DNA from: Agriotes lineatus
Lineage: Eukaryota; Arthropoda; Insecta; Coleoptera; Elateridae
Direction of reading: 5' to 3'
Assembly (NCBI GenBank): GCA_940337035.1
Contig: OW679203.1
Coordinates: 77,639,061 to 77,703,060, forward strand
Length of the DNA: 64,000 bases
Shown here: positions 32,531 through 43,790 of the stretch, one piece after another
Numbering within the stretch: the stretch's first letter is position 1
How the letters are laid out: every line of letters begins with the position of its first letter
The notes under the pieces: model-generated
Seen by the model: the letters and a program-made list of their open reading frames with translations, nothing else
Databases searched by the model: none
What the model was told of the DNA's origin: nothing
Made by a program: the position numbers and the translations under genes

Positions 32531-33644
32531 GTGTGATACACGCACACAACTTCCTTTTACAGTGAACTTGTAATTGGCCAAAAGTTTGATTTAAAATTTT
32601 TAAGCATTTGTCAAAAATTTAAAAAAATTACAAATTCTACAAAAACGGTGCAAAATAGAGCGTTAGGTGAGGAGACAAATTTTCTCTAGAATACTAATCT
32701 GAATTCAAAAATGTAATAATATACCCTGTGTTCTATTTAAAATAGGAGTTAATAAAAAAATAGAAAAAAAAAACAAAAGAAACCTATTTTAGACGTATTC
32801 AACTGGAAAATCACCTATTTCACATCAATACGCATTAAAATGTAATAAAAATGATAAGTTTGAAAAAAATCGTTAGAGCCGTTTTTGAAAAAATCGAAAA
32901 AACTGAAAAATCACAAGAGTAAACACCTACTTCCGGTTATGCGATTTTCTTCAAAAGCTTGCCATCGCATCTACATAGTACACAAAACTTATATATGAAG
33001 TTTCAACCCCATACCTCTTTTCGTTTTTGAGATATTCTGTTCACAGACACACAGACACACACACACACACACAGGCAGACCAATGAAAAAAATCTAGTGT
33101 GATACACGCACACAATTTACTTTTACAGTGATCTTATAATTAACTAAAAATTTGATTTTAAATTTTTAAGCATTTGTCAAAAATTTTCAAAAATGACCAG
33201 TTCTACAAAAACGGTACAAAATAGAGCGTTAGTTGAAGAGACAAATTTTTTCTAGAATTTTAAGCTGAATTCAAAAATATAATAATATACCGGGTGTTCT
33301 ATTTAAAATAGGAGTTAATAAAAAAATTAGTAAAAAAAACAAAAGAAACCCATTTTAGAAGTATTCAACTGGAAAATCACCTATTTCACATCAATACGCA
33401 TTAAAATGTAATAAAAATGATAAGTTTGAAAAAAATCGTTAGAGCCGTTTTTGAAAAAATCGAAAAATCACAAGAGTAAACACCTACTTCCGGTTATGCG
33501 ATTTTCTTCAAAAGCTTGCCATCGCATCTACATAGTACACAAAACTTATATATGAAGTTTCAACGCCATACCTCTTTTCTTTTTTGAGATTATCTGTTCA
33601 CAGACACAGACAGACACACACACACAGACAGACCAATGAAAAAA
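32531..33644 (+). repeat. Tandem dimer of a 566-bp repeat
   Basis: Unit 1 (32531-33096) and unit 2 (33097 to about 33644) both start GTGTGATACACGCACACAA. Both contain ACCSTGTGTTCTATTTAAAA-like starts (32726 and 33295), TAGAGCCGTTTTTGAAAAAA and CTTCCGGTTATGCGATTTTC. Both end in a CA-rich microsatellite (33044-33074 and 33600-33625) and GACCAATGAAAAAAAT. Identity is high, so the duplication is recent. It is noncoding. Confidence 0.85.
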
Positions 33645-33657
33645 ATATGTTTTTTGG

Positions 33658-34500
33658 GTTCAGGGGACTCTAAAACGTGAAGCCGAACGACGGGCAGCGG
33701 AGTCCGGCGAGTCTTACGCGTCCCGAAAATGCATTTTTTTCGCGAATGAAACATACTATTTTTCTCCATTTACTCATAAATTCGGTAATATGACTTATTA
33801 TTTAGAATCAAACATTGTAGGTTATATTGTAGAACTGTCATGGCGCAAATAAACAATCACTATACGGGGAAATTAAACAACAACGACGGCGATTGCCGAA
33901 TATTGACGAAGCGTTTGTGTTTTATTTAAAATTTACCATGCAAAACCCTATCTTGCGTCCATTTTTGTACTAGTGCAAATATGAATCGAAAAGTGTACAG
34001 TTACCAAGATAATTGGTGAACATCCCGAAATGACTTACTTTTTATACAAAATTATTCGACAATATGGCGTCTTATTCGTGTGGTTGGAGAAAAAAGTATA
34101 TTTATCAGCAAACGTCACAAAAGTGACAACTTATGTGTCTTTATTGACAAGTTAAAAGCGCCACTTTATCTGCCTAAGCAGATAAAATAGCAACTTTTGC
34201 GTACTTTATCTGCCTAAGCACACAAAATCGTTGCTCTCTTTCTTTCTTTCTATGTTTGTTCGCTATCTCCTCCGAAGATACTGGACCGATTAAATTGTAT
34301 GATGGCTTGAAATTTTGCTAATTTTTAGACTTAGATCGTAGGTCGGTTTTTATTTTCAAAAAGAGTACGAAAAGTTTTTAAATAAACCTTTAAGCAGCGG
34401 ATCGGAGCATCTGTCGCTGTGAGTTATGGTGTGACAGCTGCTGTGCTATTAGCTCGGGTGATTCAGTATGTTCATATATCATTACAGTAGCGTGTTATTT
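33658..34500. other. No gene seen
   Basis: The start resembles the segment at 57497. At 34160-34225 the words GCGTACTTTATCTGCCTAAG and CACTTTATCTGCCTAAGCAG form a short direct duplication. A TCTT run lies at 34236-34251. Nothing codes. Confidence 0.4.
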
Positions 34501-34508
34501 GAACCACA

Positions 34509-34577
34509 GAGTTGGCGCAGGGGTACAGTGCTCGCCTGCCACGCGGGTGGCCTGGTTTCGATTCCCGGCCGATGCAT
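34509..34577 (+). pseudogene. tRNA-Gly(GCC)-like pseudogene or SINE head
   Basis: CTCGC-CTGCCAC-GCGGG gives an intact anticodon arm with anticodon GCC (34538-34540). TGGCGCAGGGG matches the A box and GTTTCGATTCCC nearly matches the B box. The 3' acceptor CCGATGC has no pairing partner at the 5' end, and the T arm has an extra base and a mispair. A T8 run at 34580-34587 would stop RNA polymerase III. It is therefore a retroposed or decayed tRNA-Gly, not a working gene. Confidence 0.65.
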
Positions 34578-35145
34578 CCTTTTTTTTTAATTTATATTAA
34601 TGAAATTTACCTGAATACGTTTGCGGATAAAATAGTATATGTTATTCGGAGTAAAAGTGACTTTTACTCCTAATAACATAATCTACTATTATTTAATTTT
34701 TAAATTCAAATTTTAAAAAATCTGAATTTGGTCGCTTAATATCATTCTAAATCCTTGTCATGACCAGTCACTATAAAATTACATGTTTTTCTTGTTTAAA
34801 AAAAAAATACTGCGTAAAATAGTATTTTTTCCTGTGGTAATAATGTTTCTTGGAACCGTCGACTCCTGAACTCCTAAAAAGGTATCTATCTCCACTGAAG
34901 TTATATATAGAGATACAGTTTTCTAGAACAGCAGGATGATTCCCAAATTTCGTTTTCAAGTTTTACTTGACGGCATTATTACCGGAACTTGTAGATCCGC
35001 GTAAAAGACGGAGTATGGTCATATGCAAATCGTACAGTTTAATACACGTAATAATACGTATTTTTTGATACCAATGTGTTTTAAGGTATTTCATAATTGA
35101 AAGTGTCATAGCTCATATAAATAGTTGGCCTCTTTATCTGATTCC

Positions 35146-35445
35146 CTACCGATCTCTGTAGAGTGGTGTTTATCACATCTGCTTAGCATTCGAAAGGTCG
35201 CGGGTTCGATTCTCCTGGCCGTGCGCTGATTCAGGTTTTTAGGTGGTTTTCCTGAGTCAACAGAGTACCTTCTCTGAGGCGAATGCCGGGGCAGTACTTT
35301 TCCACCTTTTCTAGCCTCTCTTCCATTCTCCACCCCTTCTTTCTCTCGCCCATCATATAATTCCCGTTCTTGGCTCTCGCAAGGCCGCTATAGCATCCCG
35401 CCCCCAGTTGGGGAAATTGAAATGACCCTGAACCTTTTACCTTTT
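35146..35445 (+). mobile_element. tRNA-derived SINE, about 300 bp
   Basis: The head at 35146-35225 resembles a tRNA, with GTAGAGTGGTG as A-box region and GGTTCGATTCT (35203-35213) as B box. The body contains CAGAGTACCTTCTCTGAGGC and a Cys-poor pyrimidine stretch. It ends in CCTGAACCTTTTACC. A direct TCTGATTCC flanks both ends (35137-35145 and 35446-35454), a target duplication. It has no coding capacity and would depend on a LINE for movement. Confidence 0.8.
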
Positions 35446-35664
35446 TCTGATTCCTATGTTCTGTATTACTGATTTATATACAATGAAATTCTTTATGTAT
35501 TTACTATATAATAATATTGAAATAACTGCGATTTTCTATCCATTTTTACATTCTGAAATATATTCTATGCATGTTAATCAATTTTGCTATTGTAAGAACA
35601 TTTGTAGTTAAGGTTTCTGCTTTGCTCTGTTTTATTACTTTCTAAAAAATAGTATACTGTAAGT

Positions 35665-35991
35665 TTGTTTGTTTGTTTGTTAATGGACAAGGTCTAGGCA
35701 TGCAGAGTACCAGGTACCTTAGACACCGCCGACTGCTTGGGTCATATGCTCAAAGTCCTACTTAGAATTTTGCCGAGACTAAGGAGTTCCAACCGTAGCA
35801 AGGGATCTTTTACATGCTACACATCGTAGTAACATGGGACCCACGGTTTTACATCACTTCCGAATGATGGCATTCTGTAGAGGCTTTCATCTGCATTTTT
35901 TATTTTTGAAAACCTCACCGGGACCGGGAATCGAACTCGCGACCCTTAGATCAGTAGTCAGGATGCTTACCACTGAGCTACCGACCCCGGC
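35665..35991 (-). mobile_element. tRNA-derived SINE with (AAAC)n tail, about 327 bp
   Basis: Read on the minus strand, it opens with a tRNA-like head (about 35990 to 35920): GGTAGCTCAGTGGTAAGC includes an A box and GAGTTCGATTCCCG a B box. The body follows, and the tail is (AAAC)n. The direct repeat ATACTGTAAGT flanks it (35654-35664 and 35992-36002). A truncated sister copy lies at 31060-31267. Frames across it are incidental. Confidence 0.88.
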
Positions 35992-36002
35992 ATACTGTAA
36001 GT

Positions 36003-38689
36003 ACTTTTACCGCTGCTGAAAGTCAGTGATACAGCCTTAGTAACAAAACGTGTAAGTCGGTGATTATATTTGTTTGCTACTTTTTCTTGACAACGGAACT
36101 TAATATTATTATTAAGTTCCTAGGATAATAAAATTAGCAAAGCAAGATGCAGATTTAGACGTTTTGTTTATAAATTGCAAGTGTTTATGTGACATGTGAC
36201 ACTCACGAAAACTAATCCTGGTGACAGGTGACAAACCAAACGATTTTTTTAAAAATCTAGGAAAATTCGATAAGCAGCGGGAAAAATATAATAAGATAAC
36301 TCGGAATGAATCGCCTATTAACATTTTCGACAGGCAACAAGCCGCGACTTCGTCTTGGCTTGTACTTCCCTACCTCAAATGTTAATAGGTCCTTACATTC
36401 CTTATTGTTACTTAAATAGCTATTTTTCACTACCTTCTTTGTAAGTGATCCTTACACTCAAGTTTGAGGGATGTGGCCGCTCTATTAAAGCATCTATTTC
36501 GGCGGCTTAAGTAAATTCTTCAAATTTTTAAAACCAATATCCACAATGACAGTTTAATTTAGCCTCTTAGCGGTCATCCTTCGGAAAATGTATGCCAGTT
36601 TCTCTCGTGGTCACTTTTATTGTGCCTGGAGGGTTTCCATGGTTTGTTAGAAACACTAGGGGTACCATCATTGAGATTCGAACAAACAGTTCGAGCCGCC
36701 TTTTTATAGATTTTATAACCAAATTTCGACATGCCACCCTTGGAAAAGGACTTCGTCTCATATAATGCCGTTTAAATTGTTGCACTCTTGTATTAACTAA
36801 TAACTAGGGTTGCCAACACTGTCATTTTGACCCGAAGACTTCGGGTTTGGCATTCTTCGGAATTCGGGTTTTCAATAAAATTCTTCGGGTTAACTAAAGG
36901 TTCATACATACATGGATTACAAAAAATGTAAAATGTAAAAGCTCCAGAGCAGAAGTCATTAGTAGAGAGTACCCAATGAGTCAAAAAATGTAATTGTAGA
37001 AAATAATATTTAATTCTTCTTCAGGAAAATGTAGTTTGGTAATAGTTTACGTAACTTTCAAGAAGGATTTTTAAAATGTTATTTTATAGAATACAAAAAG
37101 TAATTTTGTTTTTAATTCTTTATTTACAAAAGCCAAGAATTATGCTATGTGTAACCGGCCAGCTGGATCCTTCACCGATAACGCTTATTTTTATGCTTAA
37201 ATATAGAAGCCAAGTTGTATTTCTCACGTTTTATTATTAGATTCAATATTGTATTTTATTAACCCAAAGTTCGCATAGCCGGTCCTGCGCTGGATGTGTA
37301 TTGTGAATTTCGGTTTTAGTGATTGCAGCAAGAAACACACGCTGTACGCGGGATGCGGGAATTCTCAACTAATGCAAATTTAATAAAGACGACGGCGAAG
37401 ATGACCGTCGCACGTAGCTGAAAGCTGTATGGATTTTCTCGACTAAAAAGTATAGTACGCGAATTCTCCCAAGACGATATAAGTTAATTCGAAGCGGTCT
37501 GGTAGCCAAAGTTTGCTACAGTGTTAAAGTGCAGCAAACCAGCGTTTGTAAATTCCTAAAACCCATTTTCCGAGTGTACATGTAAGTACACCAATTGTGC
37601 TACATTTAAAGGCTCATTTAAAGCATCCATTTTGAGAGGCACTAACTCAACTGTCATTATAAGGGCTGCACGTCAGGAGCGTATGGTGCAATCGAGGCGT
37701 GCCGTTTCCAAGGGTATGCAGCAGCCAGTTCCAAGTAAAATGTTTGTCTATCCGCGTGATAACGTTGGGTTTAACTGCGACCTTTTTCAAAAGCGAAAGA
37801 ATGTGTTTTATCAGCTTGCACGTGAATTTAAATAGGGCCGGACTCAAATAAGTATCAGCTTCAAGAAGTTTTTTTGACATTGCGTTTTTGGTAGAGATAT
37901 TTTGACATTTGCATTATTTTAAAATACAATTATTTCAACGTTTACTTTGATGATGTTTTACGTTGTTTAAGTATGTTGGCAACATGCCAGCGAGTAGCCT
38001 TAAGCTATATCGCACATAGATTGGTTGAAAATTTAATTGTTTTCTTTGCGTCAGCATCGATTCAATGTTGGTAACACTACTAATAACCGGATATTTTCAA
38101 GATTCAATTGAGCACGTTCAAAAGTTAGATGAATATTGGTTCGCCTATACATTTAACCGTATGAATAGTTAAAAATTACATTTCTGCCACTGTCGGGGTT
38201 CTTTAAAAACGCAATATTAAAATAGCTTTACGACACGACACCCTTCCTGGAGTTTTTTTTTTTTTGAATATCGCTTAAAAGATTCAACTCGCAAAAAAAT
38301 ATAATAAAATCGATGCAAACCACAACACAAAATCCTTGCCCACCTCTTAACCTTTTGAACCTCTGACAGTTCAATTTGTCATATTTTTCAAGGACTCTTC
38401 TCTGGTTTTATTCACAATTTTTATTACACTGTAGCTTTTATTCAATCATTTTTCTTCAATCCATTACTTTGGATTTGAAGCAAGAAAATAATATTCATGT
38501 CGTCTACTATTACTTCACTTATCTGCATATGTATTGAGGTTCATATTTATATAGCAAAAGACGTATATTTCTCTTAGAACAAGTAACACAGTTTAAATTC
38601 CTATAACCGTTACAACAAAAGATCTAGATGAAAGCACCAAAGCCACTACAGAACCATACTTCGCTCTATACAAATAGATGCTAATAAAA
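36003..38689. other. No gene supported
   Basis: Short frames only. Around 36815-36900 the word TTCGGGTT and its complement recur four times (ACCCGAAGACTTCGGGTT is a palindrome). Near 37145 and 37280 the words CCGGCCAGCTGGATCC and CCGGTCCTGCGCTGGAT are loosely alike. I cannot assign any of this. Confidence 0.4.
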
Positions 38690-39020
38690 AAAATCAACAA
38701 ACGCACGCTGCATATAGCACCATTGAAATATGGCTCGAGGACATGGACATTGAGCAAAAATCGGAGAGACTGATCATAAGAAGAATAGCAGGCTTAAAAT
38801 TACTGAATAAAGTAAGAAGCAAATAAATTAAAAAAAGAATAGAGGTAGAGTTGAATGAAAAAAGTACTACGGTACAAGCTATGGTTGTAGACATGGTTAG
38901 AATGACAATGCTAAGAAGAAGAGTATGTAAAATGGGAAGGCGTAAAAATAAAGCAAAAGGCACACCAAGCAATAGAGCAAAATAAATGACAAGAGTTGAG
39001 AAAATGAAAAAAAGGAAAGT
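38690..39020 (+). pseudogene. LINE C-terminal remnant
   Basis: Broken frames give KYGSRTWTLSKN, then RLIIRRIAGLKLLNKVRSK, IKKRIEVELNEKSTTVQAM and RRRVCKMGRRKNKAKGTP. YGSETWTL followed by a RRI.G..L.D..R....I module is typical of the tail of RTE-like LINE polyproteins. Stops are frequent and the RT palm is missing. Confidence 0.5.
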
Positions 39021-39429
39021 AGAAAAATCAACCTCAACATTGATATTATAATCGGTAGGAGATGAATCAATGATGCATGTATGTAAAAGCATATTCTTTC
39101 TAAACAATGTTTCTTCCAGGATTTATTTTATCTTAGTGGTCGACATAGAAATAGAAAATTTTTTCACACAGACATCATTTAAAGAATACTGTCAGAGCTT
39201 TGAATTTCGCCAGGCTTTTATTATTGTATTTAACATTACATTGCTTGTAAATCTCACTCTTGCTCATTGCTGTTTGACTTTCATACAATAGTGCAATAAG
39301 TGCCACCTGCATTTCCTTTCACGGTGTCTTCTTTCTTTTTTTCCTAGTGATTTTCTTATAAACCATTTGTTGAAACACGTATAGGAAGTGATCATAACCA
39401 CAATAGTCTGCATTTGATCTATGACTTAC

Positions 39430-39957
39430 AAAACTTTTTCATTTCTATGGTGCCTTTCGCAGGACACACAACTACGATTTTGAGTTTTTTAAGATTCGTC
39501 TTCTTCTTTAGCAGCATTTTACTGTTCACTCCTTTACATATGCATCTCCTTGAATTTTCCGTTCCTGCCGATTTCTTGCGATTTGGTTACCAGTTTCTGG
39601 CTGCTATATCTCTTATATCGTCCACCCATGTTTTGGGAGGTTTTGTACAATATCGGTCTCCATTAAATGATATGTTTCGTCCACTTAACTTTGTATTGTC
39701 TTGTCTGGCGATATGACCTGCCCAAGTCCATTTCGATGTAGCAATACGTGTTATTTATCTACCTTCGTTCGTCGTCGTATTTTTTCGTTCCGTACATGAT
39801 CCCTAAGACTTACACCGAGCATTAAGTAGTCTTTCGATAGCACGTTATGTAGTTCGGAGTTTATTAACGGCTTTAACAGTAAGTGTGAGCGTTTCGAGTC
39901 CGTAGGCCCTCACTGGGAGAATGCAAGAGTTAAAGACTTTGGCTTTAAGTTGATGGA
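39430..39957 (-). pseudogene. RTE-like LINE C-terminal remnant
   Basis: On the minus strand the frames read KVFNSCILPVRAYGLETLTL, then VKAVNKLRTT, IERLLNARCKS, RIATSKWTWAGHIARQD and PPKTWVDDIRDIAARNW. The order Q.VLPV.TYG.ETW, RAMER.ML, LKW.WAGH and RW.DDI...AG..W is the C-terminus of RTE-type elements. It ends where the plus-strand leader copy 2 begins, so one insertion truncated the other. Confidence 0.75.
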
Positions 39958-39974
39958 AATATATGTACATAAAT

Positions 39975-41130
39975 TATGCAATGGTTTAATGCCCACAGCA
40001 ATTCTGGTTGCCTAGCTAACACGAAAATGAAAGAATTCAAAATGAGCACAAAATTAATATTTTGTTTATTGCAAGGTAAAGTCAGTATATTACACTAATA
40101 AATGCACGTGATATAATTAGCAGTAACTATAATTTGATTGAGAAAGATTAGCATTGATAAGGCAGAATCAAAGGGGTTACGCTTAACGTCTTATTCATAA
40201 TTAATGTTCGGAATGGTAAACGCACCTTAGCTTGTGTAACTGGCAGATTTGATTTGGTAACGTCAATACAATAATGTGAATTTAAAATGATACAGAGATG
40301 GTTTGTGACGTTGCAATTATATGAGCGTTAGTATTAAAAATTATATCACCAGCAAACGGCAAGACAGCTGACCGGTAAAGAAACGGTGCAAAGCAGTGCA
40401 AGGTAGCAAATATTGCAAAGAGCAAGATAAGGCAACGTATTATAAGAGACCGACAATTGTGCAGTGCGAATTATAAATATGTGAAACAGTGCATTTAAAA
40501 ACTAAAGTGATTAAAAGCAGAATAAAGTGCTACGATTGACAATTTCCAAGAAAAATGCACTTTAGTTCATAAGTAAAATATTATAGCAAAACGTATTTCA
40601 TAAAACAATTGTAAAACTTAGTTGCTAGGAAATCAGATATTCAATTGTTATAATTGAACAAGCCTTGCAAAATTGTGCTGTGTGCAAGAGGTGCTCACAG
40701 ATTTATGTAAATTTTCAAATCAAAAGTTTTCTGTTTGAACCAAAAAGTAGTTTTTAGTAGTTTGTGAGACAAGGCCAGCTAGAATCGTATGTGCAACTTG
40801 CAGAGCAGATCCTCTTAAGTGCCTATGTCCAGAGTTTTGGAGCAGGAAGCCGTCACCAAGTTTATAATGGCCGTGGCGTCGTTTGATTTTGTGATCCAGT
40901 TTACGAAGCTGCCCTTATAAGGTAAATTTCACAGGAAAGCAATTGGAGAACGCCCACTAGCTTTAGGTTTCGTCAAGATTAGGCTTTGTACGAGGTGTAG
41001 AAGCAGACCCCAGTTCCCAGATTCGTAGCGTCCTTTAATTTTGCGGATAGGCGGTTTTGAACACCTAAAATTACAGGAAGTTAAACAAAAGCAGATCTCG
41101 GGGTCCCTGCGCCACTGAAACAAAATCAGG
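39975..41130 (+). repeat. Leader repeat, copy 2
   Basis: It starts TATGCAATGGTTTAATGCCC and keeps CAATTCTGGTTGCC, AATGCACGTGATATAATTAG and GGTTACG, all shared with copy 3 and inverted copy 4. It ends at AAAATCAG/GTTAGC (41129-41130), a splice-donor-like junction also present in copy 1. About 130 bases later TTGCTGTCACTTTGCAG/GTTA (41262) looks like an acceptor, followed by a short frame reading VKAAKYELEQLP. It is probably a spliced leader of an LTR retrotransposon. No long coding frame remains. Confidence 0.6.
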
Positions 41131-41327
41131 TTAGCCGGAAATTATGTCATTACTTGCATTGTATTTACCTGATGTGGATGTTGCTATTTTTGGTGTTTTA
41201 TCTTCAAATTACCCTACATTTTATCCGTACAACCATTTATGTTTTGCTGTCACTTTGCAGGTTAAAGCTGCCAAATACGAATTAGAGCAACTGCCATAGG
41301 AGTTAATCTGTCCTTCTCAAAAGTAAT

Positions 41328-41557
41328 TGTAATACAAGTGTTAACCTTTGAAAAAGATTCTTTCTCATGTTAAACCGGAGCTTTATTTTATTTGATTGCA
41401 AATGAATAAAATAGAAAGAGCAATAAACAATTTATTTTGCAAATATATAAAAGTCCTGAGATTGACACAATTATAAAATTCTTTTATTAAAACTATTTTA
41501 TGGTAATTGTGGTTATTTATTTATATTAATACAAAAATAGTTAAGGGCATCATTACA
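41328..41557 (+). mobile_element. Retrotransposon LTR, 230 bp
   Basis: It begins TGTAATAC and ends ATCATTACA, so the ends form the 6-bp inverted pair TGTAAT/ATTACA. It contains AATAAA motifs. It is followed four bases later by a primer-binding-like site and then by leader copy 3, the order expected of a 5' LTR. No matching second LTR was found in the window. Confidence 0.7.
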
Positions 41558-41561
41558 AAAA

Positions 41562-41580
41562 TTGGCACCCAACGTCGAGG
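41562..41580 (+). promoter_or_regulatory. Primer-binding-like site
   Basis: TTGGCACCCAACGTCGAGG lies four bases past the LTR end. It resembles the TGGCGCCCAACGTGG-type tRNA-complementary sites of insect LTR retrotransposons. The priming tRNA was not worked out. Confidence 0.6.
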
Positions 41581-41597
41581 CGGAAGAGAGAGAAAAC

Positions 41598-41815
41598 TAT
41601 GCAATGTCTTAATGCCCGCAGCAATTCTGGTTGCCTAACACGAAAATGAAAGAATAATTCAAAATGAGCACAGAATTAATGTTTTGTTTGTTGCAAGATA
41701 AAGTCAGTATATTACACTAATAAATGCACGTGAATGATTAGCAGTAACTATAATTTGATTGAGAAAGGCTAGCATTAGATAAGGCTGAATCAATGGGGTT
41801 ACGTGTAACGTTATG
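41598..41815 (+). repeat. Leader repeat, copy 3 (truncated)
   Basis: It is the first 218 bases of the leader, nearly identical to copy 2 (GCAATTCTGGTTGCC, AAAATGAGCACA, AAGTCAGTATATTACACTAA). It stops after GGGTTACGTGTAACG, where unrelated DNA begins. This copy shows that the leader belongs directly downstream of an LTR. Confidence 0.75.
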
Positions 41816-41984
41816 GCATAATACTGGACTGGAGGGACTAATCAAGGTATTTTTAACAACTTTAATTCACTTGACGAATGATAAATAACGAATCGCATTT
41901 TGCTCTGACTTTGATGATTTTATTCTTACCAACTGTTCCTTACGCACATTAAAAGCCGGCTCAGAATCGCATATGAAGTTTCTT

Positions 41985-42300
41985 TTTTATACATATTTTT
42001 AGATTATATACTCTTTAGTTTTAGCATTCTTTCTAGTTTCCTTATATTTATTTTCATACTTATTCGTGTTTCTAGTTAAGTATGCTAATTTTGCTTTTCA
42101 TCTATCCTTTGTAGCGACTTTACATTCTTCATCAAGCCATTCTTTTAGTTTTTGGCTTGTTTTCCCCATATCTTCTATTCTGCAGATTGTTTTATTATAT
42201 TTTTAATTGCATCCCATTCAGCTTCTATCGCTTCCTCTTCTCTTCCCTTTCCTAGGTGCATCAATAACATTCTTTTAATAGCATACTGAACTACATAAGT
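41985..42300 (-). pseudogene. LINE linker remnant
   Basis: Minus-strand pieces read KGREEEAIEAEWDAIKNIIK, then KNGLMKNVK with the alternative frame EWLDEECKVATKDR, and NTNKYENKYKETRKNAK. A WFDEEC-type motif after a W..IK segment is the linker between endonuclease and RT in RTE-like LINEs. It has stops and frameshifts and no catalytic domain. Confidence 0.55.
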
Positions 42301-43079
42301 CACGAAAACTAAGAGATCAGCCCGACATTGAAAAGTTTACTGCGTGACTAAAACAGTACAACCAATTTACATAACTGGTTGGCGAACTCATGCCATTCGG
42401 TTTGGAGCTTGACGAATCTGTAAATTGTGACCCAGATTATCAGATAGGAGTTGCAGCAATGGAGAAAATAAAAAAATAAATCGAAACATAAGTCAGGTGC
42501 AGAGAATCTGTGAAAATCACTATCTCGACCGTGTGCGACAGCCCAAGTAAAATAAAAAATACTAAGCCTAGTATTATCACACGAACTCATCCTAGAAAGA
42601 ATTTAAAATGTTGCTGAAAATTAAAAAATACATATGTCTACCACTTCATCCATGTTCCTTACGAGATAGAAGGTTGGTTCCTCAGATAGTCCTGTTCTAC
42701 TTTTTCATTTTTTATGCGTAATTGAAATCAAAATTTTAAAATGTCGGAGAAGCGTACAAACTGGCAAACATAACGATTTTTTTTGCCATTTAGTCTATGT
42801 TCCTCACAACTACGAGATAGGAAGTTGGTTCTTCAGACATTCCTATTCTACTTTTTGATCTTCTATCAAAATCTGATAAAAAATTACGAGAAAAACGCAG
42901 ACAAACACAACGAACAAACACAATTAACTAATTCATATACGACAGCTTGTTACGGAGTTCATGAGCATATCTTAATTACGAGCACTCCCGTCCGCCATCC
43001 ATATTTGATGACGTTTCTTTTCGCAAGGGTACAAAATCTTCTATCATGAAGATTTTCCAGCCGGGTATTATGGGATAAT

Positions 43080-43790
43080 TTGACCTACTCTAAAGTTGTT
43101 GTTGTTCGCTCAAATACTCTCCTGCCAGTGTTATTGATTGCTCTTGCTCCTGAAAAAATTTTATTTTTCTGCGAACAGAAAGGTGGTAAGAATCCTTTAA
43201 ACGTTTGTTACCATATCAATATATCAACATAATTAGAAATATGCTCTTTGCTCATATAGTAACTGGTTGTGATGCATCATACTGTTTTGGGCTGGGAAAG
43301 CTTACAGCCGTTGAACTGATAAAATCATTACCTGAAGCTGAGAGCCAAGCTAAGATTTTTATTCAAAAAGGAATTCCTCGAGACGAATTGTTTACCAGGC
43401 GAGAAAAAATATGCTTCCATTGTATGGGATAAGTAAATGCTCAAATTTTAACTAAACTCGACGCTACTTCCGCTGCACAACCCTAAAAGTCAGTATTAAA
43501 TTAAGATCAAATTTTTGATTTGGCGAAACTTTCTCCAACATCAAACCCGTCTTATCAACATCTCTTGAACGTTTATTACAAATGTGGTTAGAAAATCAAT
43601 TTTAGCAATTAAGTGTGGATCGAAGATAGGATACGTAGAAGGGAATTAGAAAAAGTCAGGATCTTGAAAATATTGTGGATGCAAAAAGCAGGCTTGAATT
43701 GCTCCGCAATGTGTGAGCACTGTGATCGACTGTCATCTTACAACTCACCTGCTTTTTTAGTAATAGATGATACATTTTTTAGTGCATTTT
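43080..43790 (+). pseudogene. Remnant of an uncharacterised GCDT-motif, cysteine-rich mobile-element protein
   Basis: In order, over several frames: TLLPVLLIALAPEKILFFCE, NMLFAHIVTGCDASYCFGLG, KLTAVELIKSLPEAESQAK, LSPTSNPSYQHLLNVYYKC and QKAGLNCSAMCEHCD. Together these follow the layout of a family often seen in insect and other animal genomes: a nuclease-like D.DLL.LL segment, an F.H...GCDT.S...G.GK motif, an LPPT.....QH..RVYYQ segment and a final C.C..AGL.CS..C..C block. Function is unknown to me; a PIN/FEN-like nuclease fold is a guess. Stops and a degraded first motif show it is dead. Confidence 0.55.

Noticed and set aside
33044..33074. CA microsatellite as an independent feature
   Set aside because: It recurs at the same place in each 566-bp unit, so it is part of that repeat.
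38694..39107. 137-residue hydrophobic minus-strand frame
   Set aside because: It is the reverse of a basic LINE C-terminal remnant on the plus strand.
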